A program made the position numbers and the translations under genes. A stretch of 24,771 nucleotides of DNA from a virus. Positions 12,817 through 21,517 of the stretch are shown piece after piece (positions within the stretch are counted from its first letter, which is position 1; each line of letters starts with the position of its first letter). The stretch is taken from the IMG/VR virus record IMGVR_UViG_3300030380_006291, positions 1 to 24,771 of that record; one strand, written 5' to 3'. The notes below the pieces were generated by a model, which was not told the DNA's origin, did not search any database, and saw only the letters and a list, made by a program, of their open reading frames with translations.

Positions 12817-12839
12817 CTCTAGTCCATATGGATCTAGAG
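12804..12839 (+). promoter_or_regulatory. Candidate programmed -1 ribosomal frameshift signal
   Basis: A slippery heptamer T TTT TTC (12804-12810) is in the right phase for gp26. A 6-base spacer follows, then a hairpin: CTCTAG (12817-12822) pairs with CTAGAG (12834-12839). TCC (12823-12825) pairs with GGA (12830-12832) around the loop ATAT, with one bulged T at 12833. The downstream gene's ATG (12828-12830) is inside the hairpin. These are the parts of a classical -1 frameshift site; no experiment supports it here. Confidence 0.75.
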
Positions 12840-12995
12840 AGTTACTATAAACTGAATTTTTCTTTGATTCAGTATCATAAATATTCATTAACTGAGATAG
12901 AAAACTTGATCCCTTGGGAGAGAGACATTTATGTTGAATTACTTCGAGCACATCTTGAAGAAGAGAAACTAAAACAGCAACAAGCAGCATCATAA
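12828..12995 (+). CDS. 55-aa partner of gp26, probably made as a -1 frameshift extension
   Basis: The frame begins MDLESYYKLNFSLIQYHKYS and continues with LTEIENLIPWERDIYVELL, ending in a Glu/Lys/Gln-rich helix. It occupies the position of T4 gene 51 (hub assembly) but is far shorter than T4 gp51 (249 residues), so I do not give that name. The YSLTEIENLIPWERDIY pattern recalls the P2 E+E' chaperone extension, in which a short SLxEL-x2-W-R/E motif is added by frameshift (memory-based). There is no ribosome binding site before its ATG, which is buried in the frameshift hairpin. The stop overlaps the next ATG by one base. If the frameshift is real, the coding extension starts at 12810. Confidence 0.8.
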   Translation: MDLESYYKLNFSLIQYHKYSLTEIENLIPWERDIYVELLRAHLEEEKLKQQQAAS

Positions 12996-14413
12996 TGGCT
13001 ATAACCGTTATTAATCCATCAGTTACGAAGATTTTATTGGATCTAGGAATCGATCCAATAAATCCTTATGATCCCGATAATGCTGAAGACACTTATATGT
13101 CTGCAGTCAGGGAGGGTATTAATACTATTGAATCTGCCACCAAAGGAAAAGGAGATAGAAGAACAAGAATACTAAGAGAGGAATTTCAAGGATTACTGGA
13201 GAGAAAAAGAGGAAAAAAAGTAAAATTTGTCTCTAAGTTATTAGCAAAGAAAAGTATAATACCTACTAATAGAATACGTCCTCAAGCATTGCTTCCACCA
13301 GCAGAAGGAATAGGTGGTGCGTCTGCAGATTCTCAAAATAATATAATTGGAGGTTTACTAGGTAGTATATTAAAAATTCTTCAAAAGGATAGTAATTTAG
13401 ATAAACTAGAATTAAGAGAGAGAAGAAAAGAAAGACAAAGAGAAAAAAGAAGAGAGGCTGAAGAGAGAATAGAAAAAATATTTAAAGGAACAGGTGCAGC
13501 TGCCCGTGCAGGTCAGAAGGTGGTGGATAAATTAACCTCTCCATTTCAATCCATATGGAAGAGGTTAACAGAATTTCTCAAATTGACTGTTATAGGAACA
13601 TTATTCAATAAAGCATTGAATTGGTTTAGCAAGGAAGAGAATCAAGAAAAAATGGGAAGGGTTGTTAGATTCTTAAAGTTTTGGTGGCCCTCCATTTTAG
13701 CAGGTTATCTTGCATTCTTTACACCTTTAGGAGGATTGGTTACTGGTGCGATTGGATTATTGGGAACAGCTCTTCCTGCTTTATCAGGACTAATTGCAGC
13801 AAATCCTATCTTAGCTGCTGCTGTAGCTGCTGGTGGGTTGGTATTGGGTGCTAAGGCTTTAGATGGAGATTTCTCAGGAAAAGAAATGTCTGAAGAAGAG
13901 AAAGCAGCAGCAAAAGAAAAGTCAGAGGAAGTTATGGCAGATGATTTTCTCCCTAATTTATTTAATCAAGGTGGATTTGTGAGTCCCAGAGTTTTTGGTG
14001 AGGCTGATAAAGATACAGTCCCTGCTATGCTTACGCCTGGTGAGTTTGTGTTAACTAAGGGTGCAGTGAGGAGATTTGGTACAGGAATGCTGGAGTCAAT
14101 GAATAGAGTGGGTGGGGGGACTAATAAAGGTGGTCCGATGTATGAGGGTGGTGGACTTGTTGGTGATCTTTCATCAATGAAAGAAAACACTCAAACTAAA
14201 TTTTTACCTGTTAAGGCAAGCGGAATGAATCCTGTTAGCACTCCTATAAGAGTTAAAAATATTAGCACCACCACGGTGTTACCAGCGATCAAAAAAGAAG
14301 AATCAGAACCAACAATAGAACGTGGTGATACTATTCCCACCTTTGAGATTTTGAGTCCTTCTGAGGCTAGATATACTACTTTAATAACCTTAGGTATTGA
14401 GGGTGTAGCATAA
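12995..14413 (+). CDS. Tape-measure-like tail protein, first of two
   Basis: A 472-residue protein. The N-terminal 150 residues are basic and helical, with a Lys/Arg/Glu coiled-coil (ERRKERQREKRREAEERIEKIF). Residues about 180-215 (SIWKRLTEFLKLTVIGTLFNKALNWF) and 227-290 (WWPSILAGYLAFFTPLGGL and an Ala/Gly/Leu-rich run) are strongly hydrophobic. Then follows the motif FNQGGFVSPRVFGEADKDTVPAMLTPGEFVLTK (about 323-355), which is typical of tape-measure proteins. Such proteins set tail length and may enter the host envelope. Together with the next gene it may replace T4 gp29 (590 residues). It directly follows the predicted chaperone pair, as in other tailed phages. Confidence 0.75.
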   Translation: MAITVINPSVTKILLDLGIDPINPYDPDNAEDTYMSAVREGINTIESATKGKGDRRTRILREEFQGLLERKRGKKVKFVSKLLAKKSIIPTNRIRPQALLPPAEGIGGASADSQNNIIGGLLGSILKILQKDSNLDKLELRERRKERQREKRREAEERIEKIFKGTGAAARAGQKVVDKLTSPFQSIWKRLTEFLKLTVIGTLFNKALNWFSKEENQEKMGRVVRFLKFWWPSILAGYLAFFTPLGGLVTGAIGLLGTALPALSGLIAANPILAAAVAAGGLVLGAKALDGDFSGKEMSEEEKAAAKEKSEEVMADDFLPNLFNQGGFVSPRVFGEADKDTVPAMLTPGEFVLTKGAVRRFGTGMLESMNRVGGGTNKGGPMYEGGGLVGDLSSMKENTQTKFLPVKASGMNPVSTPIRVKNISTTTVLPAIKKEESEPTIERGDTIPTFEILSPSEARYTTLITLGIEGVA

Positions 14414-15666
14414 TGGCAACAACACTTCTACCTAAGGCTAGAATAGGAATTAAAAGGACTACTATCAATAGTTCAGTTTTACGAGAATTAAAACCAGAAA
14501 AACGAGGAAAATCAACTAATATTGAAAGAATAGGTCCAAAAGCATCTTTCATAGACAAATTAGAAGGGATAAGAAAATTTTTCTTGAAAAAATATGAAAG
14601 TAATCTTTTCTCTTTTGTAGAGGGTAGAAAACAAAGACAGGATGAGAAGAGAAAATTAAGAGAAGAAAAATTAGAAAAAAAATCTAAACGAAGTATTTTA
14701 CCAACTATTGGAGCTCCTGCCCCTGCCAAAAGTATTTTTTCTTCTATTGGTAATTTCTTGCTTTTTATGGCAGGAGGAGTATTATTCAATAGGTTTGTTG
14801 ATCTTGAAAAATCATTTGGGGCAATAGCAAAAACGTTTGAGATTATAGGTAAAGGTGTTGAATTTTTTGCTGATATTGTAGGTAACCTTACTAATTTCAT
14901 TGATTCTGCGGTAAAAGGGTATGATGACTTTTTACAAAAAATTGAGGATGTAAGTGGATTTGATAAGAAAAAGATTGAAAAATTTATGGAGGATTTTAAG
15001 TATGTAATAAATGGAGCAGTTATTGCTGCTATTTTGACAGTGAGAGCTCTTCCACTTTTTGTGAGTAGATTCTTGCGTAATCGTTTAAGAAAACCATCTA
15101 CTCCTAATACTTCTGCTGTCACCAGTAACACCCTGAGTAGAATGAGAGGTGGAAGTAATACTGGTATTGATTATAGACGGGGATTTACTCCCTCTGGACA
15201 ACCTTTAAGAAGTGGGCCAAGTATCAGTAGATTTAATAATTCAATGGCAAAATACATCTCAGGAAAGGCTGATCCTGGTGATATGCTGCGATTACTTCGT
15301 AGAGGATTTTTCAAACCATTTGCAAAATTCACTTTAAACAGCAAAGCATTAAAGATTCTTCCTTTCGGGATTGGATCTTTCATTGATTTTATTGTACAAT
15401 ATTTTGTGTTCAAAGAACCTGCTGGAAGGGCTGCATTTAAATCAATTGCCGCAGGTTTATTTGGTTTCTTAGGTGGATTACTTGGTGGTCCTTTTGCACT
15501 TGCCACTAGTTTTGGAGGTGCATATTTAGGTGATTATGTGGGAGGAAAATTATATGATGCAATCTTTGGTGATTCAGGAACAGATGTATCTGGTATCGAC
15601 GAGTATCCAGAATATGATCAGATTACAAATACTACTAATAACTTCATTCAACCAATAGAAACATGA
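14413..15666 (+). CDS. Tape-measure-like tail protein, second of two
   Basis: A 417-residue protein that shares the layout of its upstream neighbour: a basic coiled-coil (RKQRQDEKRKLREEKLEKK, about 72-92), then SIFSSIGNFLLFMAGGVLFNRF (about 105-126), resembling the SIWKRLTEFLKLTVIGTLFNK segment upstream. Further hydrophobic segments lie around residues 195-217 and 345-385, the latter Gly/Ala/Phe-rich (AAGLFGFLGGLLGGPFALATSFGG). It lacks the LTPGEFV motif of the first. The starts are coupled (TAATG with the upstream stop, ATGA with the downstream one). I infer that the two are duplicated or split halves of a tail-length protein of gp29 type; a membrane-associated hub protein is the alternative. 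Confidence 0.65.
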   Translation: MATTLLPKARIGIKRTTINSSVLRELKPEKRGKSTNIERIGPKASFIDKLEGIRKFFLKKYESNLFSFVEGRKQRQDEKRKLREEKLEKKSKRSILPTIGAPAPAKSIFSSIGNFLLFMAGGVLFNRFVDLEKSFGAIAKTFEIIGKGVEFFADIVGNLTNFIDSAVKGYDDFLQKIEDVSGFDKKKIEKFMEDFKYVINGAVIAAILTVRALPLFVSRFLRNRLRKPSTPNTSAVTSNTLSRMRGGSNTGIDYRRGFTPSGQPLRSGPSISRFNNSMAKYISGKADPGDMLRLLRRGFFKPFAKFTLNSKALKILPFGIGSFIDFIVQYFVFKEPAGRAAFKSIAAGLFGFLGGLLGGPFALATSFGGAYLGDYVGGKLYDAIFGDSGTDVSGIDEYPEYDQITNTTNNFIQPIET

Positions 15667-17084
15667 GTGTTAAACCTTTAAAATTTAAACAGTTTTTAAT
15701 TACATCTAATTCTGAAATAGATAAAAAAACTGGAAAACCTGTGACAGTGGATCTTAGATCAGGCATTCCTCGTGTGGAATATCGTGAGAGTGTTTTCATG
15801 CCTTATATTGAAATAACTGCATATGGTATTGATACTGGTAATACTTTACCTGCAGATGATGGAACTGGTGCAGGAGTTGGATTATTAGATGGTGGATTTG
15901 GACAAGGGACAGAGACTGTTCAATTTAATATTGAAGATGAGAAAGGAAATAGTATTAATTTATCTCGATTGACTGATTTAAGAGTTGGTTCTTGGACTAA
16001 TGATCAACAAGGGTTTAAAAATAATAGTTTTAAAATGACCATTATATCAAAAGAGGCATTTGATAATACTTTACTAAAGAATAGATGTGGTGGTGATGAT
16101 GGTTTAGATGTAAAATACAGTGGGAGAATATCTGAGATTGCGAGGTCAATCATAAGGTTAAATTTAAGGTCTCCTAAGTGGCAATCTATGAATACTGATG
16201 AGAGTTTAAATGAATATCATGCATTTGGCCAAGCCAGAACTCCTTTTGAGATGATTTTAGATCTACAACAACTAGCTATTCCTAATCTTCAAACATCAAA
16301 AGGTAAGTCGGCAAAAGGGAACACTGCTGGTTATCTTTTCTTTCAAACAGCAAATGGATATCAGTTTAGATCTTTAGATAAACTTTTTGAAACTAAAGAT
16401 AACAATACAAAAGATGCTAGAGGTAAAACTATTCTTAGATATATCGAGAATAGTAAATCTGATGATGATAGGGAGGATTCTTTACCTGTTGGTTTTGATG
16501 GTAAAATTTTATGGTCTAATATGTCTACGAATGTAGATGCACTGAGTCAATTTGAAAATGGTGCATGGGCATCTAAGATATATGTTTTTAACGATATTAC
16601 TAAAGAACCTGAAATAAAAACCCTTCAATGTGACGGAAAAGGGAACGGAATTACTGGAGGAAGATGTTTACCTAAACTAAATAAAGATTATGTAGATAGT
16701 GAGGGAGCTCTTCCTACTGTACAAACACATGCGAGACAAGCAGTGGGTCAAACTGTGATAGGATATGATAGCATAGAGGAACAGGTTGAAAAAACTGATA
16801 AAATCAACTATAATAATGAGGAAATAATTTTACAAGCACACCAGAATTATCGCCAAAAAATGAATATGTCTGCTGATATTGTTATCTCAGCTAATTTGAG
16901 TTTACGGGCAGGGGACTTAATTTATTTGTTCTTCCCTGAACTTTCTACTAAGGTTACCACTGTGGGAAGTAATACTTGGAAAAATGGCATATATATGATA
17001 GCAGATTTATGCCACTTTGTTGAAGGTGTTAAATCATTTACTGGTCTGCATTTAGTAAGAGATGCTTACGGAGTTAAAACATGA
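15663..17084 (+). CDS. Baseplate hub protein, gp27-like
   Basis: A 473-residue protein. Conserved features include VFMPYIEITAYGIDTGNTLP near the N-terminus and an ETVQFNIEDEKGNSINL strand region. A later segment, LFFQTANGYQFRSLDKLFE, is typical of gp27 hub proteins, in which a tube-like domain contacts the spike. The C-terminus (NMSADIVISANLSLRAGDLIYLFFPE, then IYMIADLCHFVEG and TGLHLVRDAYG) parallels the T4 gp27 C-terminus in pattern: a strand, a GxxI/L turn, a beta-hairpin, then a final strand. T4 gp27 (391 residues) forms the trimeric hub with gp5, and a gp5-like gene follows two genes later. Overlaps of four bases on both sides (ATGA) imply coupled translation. Confidence 0.7.
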   Translation: MSVKPLKFKQFLITSNSEIDKKTGKPVTVDLRSGIPRVEYRESVFMPYIEITAYGIDTGNTLPADDGTGAGVGLLDGGFGQGTETVQFNIEDEKGNSINLSRLTDLRVGSWTNDQQGFKNNSFKMTIISKEAFDNTLLKNRCGGDDGLDVKYSGRISEIARSIIRLNLRSPKWQSMNTDESLNEYHAFGQARTPFEMILDLQQLAIPNLQTSKGKSAKGNTAGYLFFQTANGYQFRSLDKLFETKDNNTKDARGKTILRYIENSKSDDDREDSLPVGFDGKILWSNMSTNVDALSQFENGAWASKIYVFNDITKEPEIKTLQCDGKGNGITGGRCLPKLNKDYVDSEGALPTVQTHARQAVGQTVIGYDSIEEQVEKTDKINYNNEEIILQAHQNYRQKMNMSADIVISANLSLRAGDLIYLFFPELSTKVTTVGSNTWKNGIYMIADLCHFVEGVKSFTGLHLVRDAYGVKT

Positions 17085-17344
17085 CTATTAAACACGACTT
17101 AGAACATGAGGTCTACATTGACCCCAAAGACGGTAAAGAGCATACTAATCATGGTATGCACGAATATACTAAGGAGGACTTAGAGAATGTTCATGCTGAT
17201 TATGATGTATATCATAAGGATGATGAAGTAGATCCTAATGATGCTAAGATTAATGATTATCATACAAGGCATGAAGATAGCCATCTAGAAGTTTATTGTG
17301 ATAATCATCCTGATGCGGATGAGTGTAAGGTGTATGACGATTAA
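17081..17344 (+). CDS. Small acidic His-rich protein with a CP12-like C-terminus (87 aa)
   Basis: The last 20 residues (HLEVYCDNHPDADECKVYDD, 68-87) closely match the C-terminal GAPDH-binding loop of CP12, in which two cysteines eight residues apart (C-x8-C) are embedded in a CxxNPxxxEC-xxYDD motif. CP12 ties GAPDH and phosphoribulokinase into an inactive complex under oxidising conditions. The rest is acidic and His-rich (11 His in 87) and lacks the N-terminal cysteine pair of plant CP12. It lies between the gp27-like and gp5-like hub genes, unusual for a metabolic regulator, so a structural or chaperone role is possible. It overlaps the upstream gene by four bases (ATGA). Confidence 0.78.
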   Translation: MTIKHDLEHEVYIDPKDGKEHTNHGMHEYTKEDLENVHADYDVYHKDDEVDPNDAKINDYHTRHEDSHLEVYCDNHPDADECKVYDD

Positions 17345-17350
17345 CACTTA

Positions 17351-20300
17351 ATGGAATCCCTCAATCAAAAAATAATAAAGAGGAAAACTGTATATGAGAA
17401 TACTCGTAAGGGTACTCTCATGTTGGCTCAGATTGCCGATAATTCAAGTTATCGTGCAACCAATCAGCAAAAAAAGGGAGAGGAAAAAATAGGAGAAGGG
17501 AGTCGTCAGAGATATAAAATTAGAGTATTAGGAGTCCATAATAAAGATACGGAGTCGGAGGTCTTACCTTGGGCATATCCTCCACAGTATAGTGGCACTA
17601 ACCCTATGGTTAGCACAGGTTGTCCTTACTTTCCTCAGGGTTCTTGGGTATATGTTTATCAAATTGGAGATACTGACGAGTATTTTATAGATCGACCTTC
17701 CCCCAATACCGTATGTGAGCAAGACCCTAAAGAGAGTGGATTTCAAGCAGGAGATACTTATCTGTTAATTCCTGACACCATGTATAAGGGGACTGAAATT
17801 CCCAAATGTGCGACTGTCTTTAACTCTCAGGTGGATGCTGAAATTGATGAGAAACAAAATAATAAAGAAATAATCTATTTTCCACCTTGGTGTGATTCTA
17901 AAGACGGTAAAGCTAGTGGAAAAGGAATTCAACTTGAGGTTGAAAAGACAATTAAGATAAGAGATCAATTAAACAATGCAGTAAAACCCCTTGCTGATTT
18001 TCAAATTGCTATTAATAATGCAAATGATAGTTTAGTAGGTGTAGGAGATACAAGAACTTTTTTCCAAGCCTTAAGACAGAATGATGTAACCATTCAAAGT
18101 TTTAATAATAGCATAGCACTATATCAAAAAAATCTGGCAAACGCTGCAAAAAATATATCAGGTTGGGTTGCAGATATAATGAAGAATGTGTTGGATGCGA
18201 TGTTAAGGAAATTGAGTTTTGCAGGAAATATTGCAAAAGGTCTTGCTCCAACTTCAGGTAGATTCGTAACGAATGATATCTGGAATAAAGCAATGAAAGC
18301 ACTCGCATGTGCATTCAATAAGATATTAAAATTTTTACCTGATTTAATTTTAAAGGCACTTACATCTTTCCTTGGGAAGGCTATAAATGCCACCACATGC
18401 CTAGTAGAAAATTTTATTGGTAGTTTTATTGGTCAACTTTTAGGACAAGTAAGTGGATTAATTAATTCTGTATTAAAGGGTGTAAGTAGTGCATTATCTA
18501 AACTTTCATCTACTATTGGTGCAGGCCTTGACCTTGTAGATGCGATAGGATCCACATTAGAAACTCTTTTAAGTATTTTTGATTGTGAAATTAAATATTG
18601 TTTGGGTAAAGACAGTGTTGTTACATGGAGCATTGTAGACGGACCTAAACCCGAAAAAAATGTATTAGATTTTAAAAATATATTTAACAAAGCAAAAAAA
18701 GTAGGAGAAAAGTTTAGAGATTTGGCAGATATTCCTAATGATATTACTAATTATCAATGGAATTTTGATGCTGATGATGCATTAGAGGAAATATATGATA
18801 AGTGTGATGCAGGCCCCATTTTCTGTGGAGCTCCTAGTGTTGTTTTCTGGGGTGGTGGCGGATCAGGAGGAGTGGGAAATGCTGTTGTGAGTACAGCAGG
18901 AGATCTATTAGGAGTAGATATAATTTTACCTGGTGATTATGAATCTGCACCTTTGATTGATATTGAGGATAATTGTGGTAATGGTAATGGGGGTACGGGA
19001 ACAGTTGTTATAGGCCCCATAACAGGAATTGGGACAGTTACAGTTGGTGTTGGCACTACGGGAATAACTGGAATTATTACTGATGGAACTGGAGGAGCAA
19101 TAGGAGGTCAATTTGGTCAAGGAACAACATCAGGAACAGGAATTACCTATCATGTAACGGTAAATCGTAGACCCACTGGTAACAAATATTTCATTGACGG
19201 TAAACAACAAGCAACCCTTACTTTTGAAAGAGGTAATACCTATATTTTAAATCAAGAACATGTTTCTAATAGAACTCATCAATTAAGATTTTCAGAGACT
19301 AAAGGAGGAACTCATAATGATGGAGTCGAGTATACCAGAGGAGTGACAATTGATGGAATACCTGGATTAGGAAAATCCACCAGTGATACAGCTTACTCTC
19401 GAATAGTGGTTGATAGTAACACTCCAGATAGATTATATTATTACTGTGTCAATCATCCTAAAATGGGAGGAGTGATTAATGTTATATCACCAACAAAAGA
19501 TATTGATATTAATACAGGTGGAACAGATGCAACTGTAGAAGTCGCATCTGTTAATTCAGGAGGTGGTGTAATCGCTGTTAGGAATCTAAAAGGTGGAACA
19601 GGATATAATGAATGTATGGCAAATGTTTCTACTCAGGGAGGTTCAGGGACAGGGTTCATGATTAAAACTGTGAGGACTAATGGTGGTGCGATTGAAGCAA
19701 TATCTATTAATGATAAGGGTACTAATTATGAAGTAGGGGATATTGTGAGTATTATCTCTAGAACTCCTACAACCACTCAACCCACTACTACCAGAACTGG
19801 CATTACTAAAGTTCTTATAAATTCATCGGGATATGGATATCTTCCAGCACCTGATGGATCTTTGGGTGGAATGAATAGGACATGGGCCAACAGATGCCAA
19901 ACAGTAGTTCAAAGAAAAAATCTTGATTGGGATGCTCCTTATTCAGAGGGAGAAGTAATTAAATTATATTCAGGAGATTCAGTTCAACTTCCTAATAAGT
20001 CTAAAGTTTTTATTGATGGTGATTTTAATGCAAGTAAATTACCTGGAGCTCAAATCACAGGTGTGAGTAGTTATATTCCTAAAGATATGAGTGATTTTCC
20101 TCTTTCAAATAAGACAGGGAAAACAACGACTTCGACTTTGAGTTATAATTTTGCTACTGCCACTTTAATAGATTCATTTAAACCTGATGGACTATATGAT
20201 TGGCAAGGAAATGGGCCAACTGGGATAGCACGTAGCGATACTTCTAACCCTGCTATTAGTTCTGCCATAGCAGATTGGAATTTTTATTTAAATGGAGAAT

Positions 20301-21517
20301 ATTTAGGATTATTCCAGCAAAATCTTTTTTCAGAAGATCCTCAAATTAGAATAGGTGATATTGCATATAGAGTAGGAACTCCTAGATCTTTTACTCTACC
20401 AGATCCTATAGATTCTCAAATACCTTGGGTTAGAACTGCTAATGTTTTACGTCCTACTAATTGGGTCTTAACTGATTCTCAAGGGTGGGCTCCTTTCTTG
20501 AAAAATTATGGAGTTTATCCTGCGACCACTGATCCAGAATATAGTGTGTATGGACCCAAGGAGGCTACATGGAAAGTCGCTATTTTTACTCCAGGCACTT
20601 ATACTTTTGAGATGCAAGCAGATAATGTTGGAACTATTTACATGGATGGAGAAAAATTAGGATCCACTGAACCTTATGCTGGTCATAATCGTTTTACTGT
20701 TTTTAATTTTCAAACTGCTAATTTAGAACCTCAGATTCATGAGATTAAAGTTGTAATTGAAAACTATCTTCATAGAGATGGTATTGTACGTCCTTTTGAA
20801 ACAAACCCTGCTGCAGTCGCATGGGTAATGAAGGATCCATATGGAGCTATCATAAAAACATCTTTAGATGCTTATGGAGTAGATGAGAATTATACTGATA
20901 TACTTTATGGTTATGAGAGTTATTTCAGTATCAAGGCATTTAATGTAAAGGAAAAAGATGATGAAATCATTGGGGAGTGGTTTAATTGTGAAGAGGATTA
21001 TAAGAGAGCAAGACTTTTAGGATTTACTGATTGTGATATTAGAGCATATCTTGAATCAAATCCTGAAATACAACTGGATGCATGTATGCGAGGAAAATTG
21101 GATGATGATAATTGGGGAAGATGTGATGGAGATTTGATGGTTTCGATCACTGCACCTGGATGTCCTAAAGATCCTTGTCTTCCCACTGATACTTATCCTG
21201 TTATTGTGTGTCTTGATGAAATTGTTGTGGAGAATCCTGGATTTGGATTTGATCCTTGTAAAGACACAGTAAATATAAAACCCTCTAACGGAGCAAAGGC
21301 TAAGATTGAGGAAAGTCGAGATGGGCAAATTATAAGAATTGTAGTAACTGATTGTGGTTCAGGATTTACAGAACTTCCTGAGATTTCTATAAATACTGAA
21401 ACAGGTTTTAATGCTATTCTTAAACCAATTATGAAATTCCATAGACCTGAAGAGATAGATGTTCCTCAAGGAACGCCTGTGATACAGGTTGTTGATTGTG
21501 TGGGGAAAGTTAATTAA
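17351..21517 (+). CDS. Giant gp5-like baseplate spike or hub protein (1388 aa)
   Basis: Residues about 45-125 (RYKIRVLGVHNKDTE, then QGSWVYVYQIGDTDEYFI) form the gp5-type OB-fold that docks on the hub. Residues 190-420 are helical and hydrophobic, and about 495-595 are a Gly-rich linker. Residues 600-712 form a cupredoxin-like domain with H643, C699, H702 and M705. About 720-820 carry glycine-tyrosine beta repeats. About 1070-1170 (FTPGTYTFEMQADNVGTIYMDGEKLG) resemble a PA14-like carbohydrate-binding domain. No lysozyme domain is visible, unlike T4 gp5. The start could be 17351 or, with a better ribosome site (AAGGG at 17408-17412), the in-frame ATG at 17420. The last strands repeat the beta pattern. 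Confidence 0.72.
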   Translation: MESLNQKIIKRKTVYENTRKGTLMLAQIADNSSYRATNQQKKGEEKIGEGSRQRYKIRVLGVHNKDTESEVLPWAYPPQYSGTNPMVSTGCPYFPQGSWVYVYQIGDTDEYFIDRPSPNTVCEQDPKESGFQAGDTYLLIPDTMYKGTEIPKCATVFNSQVDAEIDEKQNNKEIIYFPPWCDSKDGKASGKGIQLEVEKTIKIRDQLNNAVKPLADFQIAINNANDSLVGVGDTRTFFQALRQNDVTIQSFNNSIALYQKNLANAAKNISGWVADIMKNVLDAMLRKLSFAGNIAKGLAPTSGRFVTNDIWNKAMKALACAFNKILKFLPDLILKALTSFLGKAINATTCLVENFIGSFIGQLLGQVSGLINSVLKGVSSALSKLSSTIGAGLDLVDAIGSTLETLLSIFDCEIKYCLGKDSVVTWSIVDGPKPEKNVLDFKNIFNKAKKVGEKFRDLADIPNDITNYQWNFDADDALEEIYDKCDAGPIFCGAPSVVFWGGGGSGGVGNAVVSTAGDLLGVDIILPGDYESAPLIDIEDNCGNGNGGTGTVVIGPITGIGTVTVGVGTTGITGIITDGTGGAIGGQFGQGTTSGTGITYHVTVNRRPTGNKYFIDGKQQATLTFERGNTYILNQEHVSNRTHQLRFSETKGGTHNDGVEYTRGVTIDGIPGLGKSTSDTAYSRIVVDSNTPDRLYYYCVNHPKMGGVINVISPTKDIDINTGGTDATVEVASVNSGGGVIAVRNLKGGTGYNECMANVSTQGGSGTGFMIKTVRTNGGAIEAISINDKGTNYEVGDIVSIISRTPTTTQPTTTRTGITKVLINSSGYGYLPAPDGSLGGMNRTWANRCQTVVQRKNLDWDAPYSEGEVIKLYSGDSVQLPNKSKVFIDGDFNASKLPGAQITGVSSYIPKDMSDFPLSNKTGKTTTSTLSYNFATATLIDSFKPDGLYDWQGNGPTGIARSDTSNPAISSAIADWNFYLNGEYLGLFQQNLFSEDPQIRIGDIAYRVGTPRSFTLPDPIDSQIPWVRTANVLRPTNWVLTDSQGWAPFLKNYGVYPATTDPEYSVYGPKEATWKVAIFTPGTYTFEMQADNVGTIYMDGEKLGSTEPYAGHNRFTVFNFQTANLEPQIHEIKVVIENYLHRDGIVRPFETNPAAVAWVMKDPYGAIIKTSLDAYGVDENYTDILYGYESYFSIKAFNVKEKDDEIIGEWFNCEEDYKRARLLGFTDCDIRAYLESNPEIQLDACMRGKLDDDNWGRCDGDLMVSITAPGCPKDPCLPTDTYPVIVCLDEIVVENPGFGFDPCKDTVNIKPSNGAKAKIEESRDGQIIRIVVTDCGSGFTELPEISINTETGFNAILKPIMKFHRPEEIDVPQGTPVIQVVDCVGKVN
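21388..21395 (+). promoter_or_regulatory. Possible late promoter inside the spike gene
   Basis: An exact TATAAATA lies within the end of the 1388-aa gene, about 120 bases before the ATG at 21517. It could boost expression of the needle gene. Chance occurrence in A/T-rich coding DNA is likely. Confidence 0.25.

Noticed and set aside
12876-12883. CATAAATA within the 55-aa gene as a late promoter for the tape measure
   Set aside because: It is more than 110 bases from the next start and inside coding sequence, and the genes there are translationally coupled, so a chance match is more likely.
14376-15131. A 251-codon open frame on the minus strand opposite the second tape-measure-like gene
   Set aside because: It is composed of Leu/Ser/Phe/Pro-rich sequence typical of antisense reading of an AT-rich gene, has no ribosome site, and the + strand gene is coupled on both sides.
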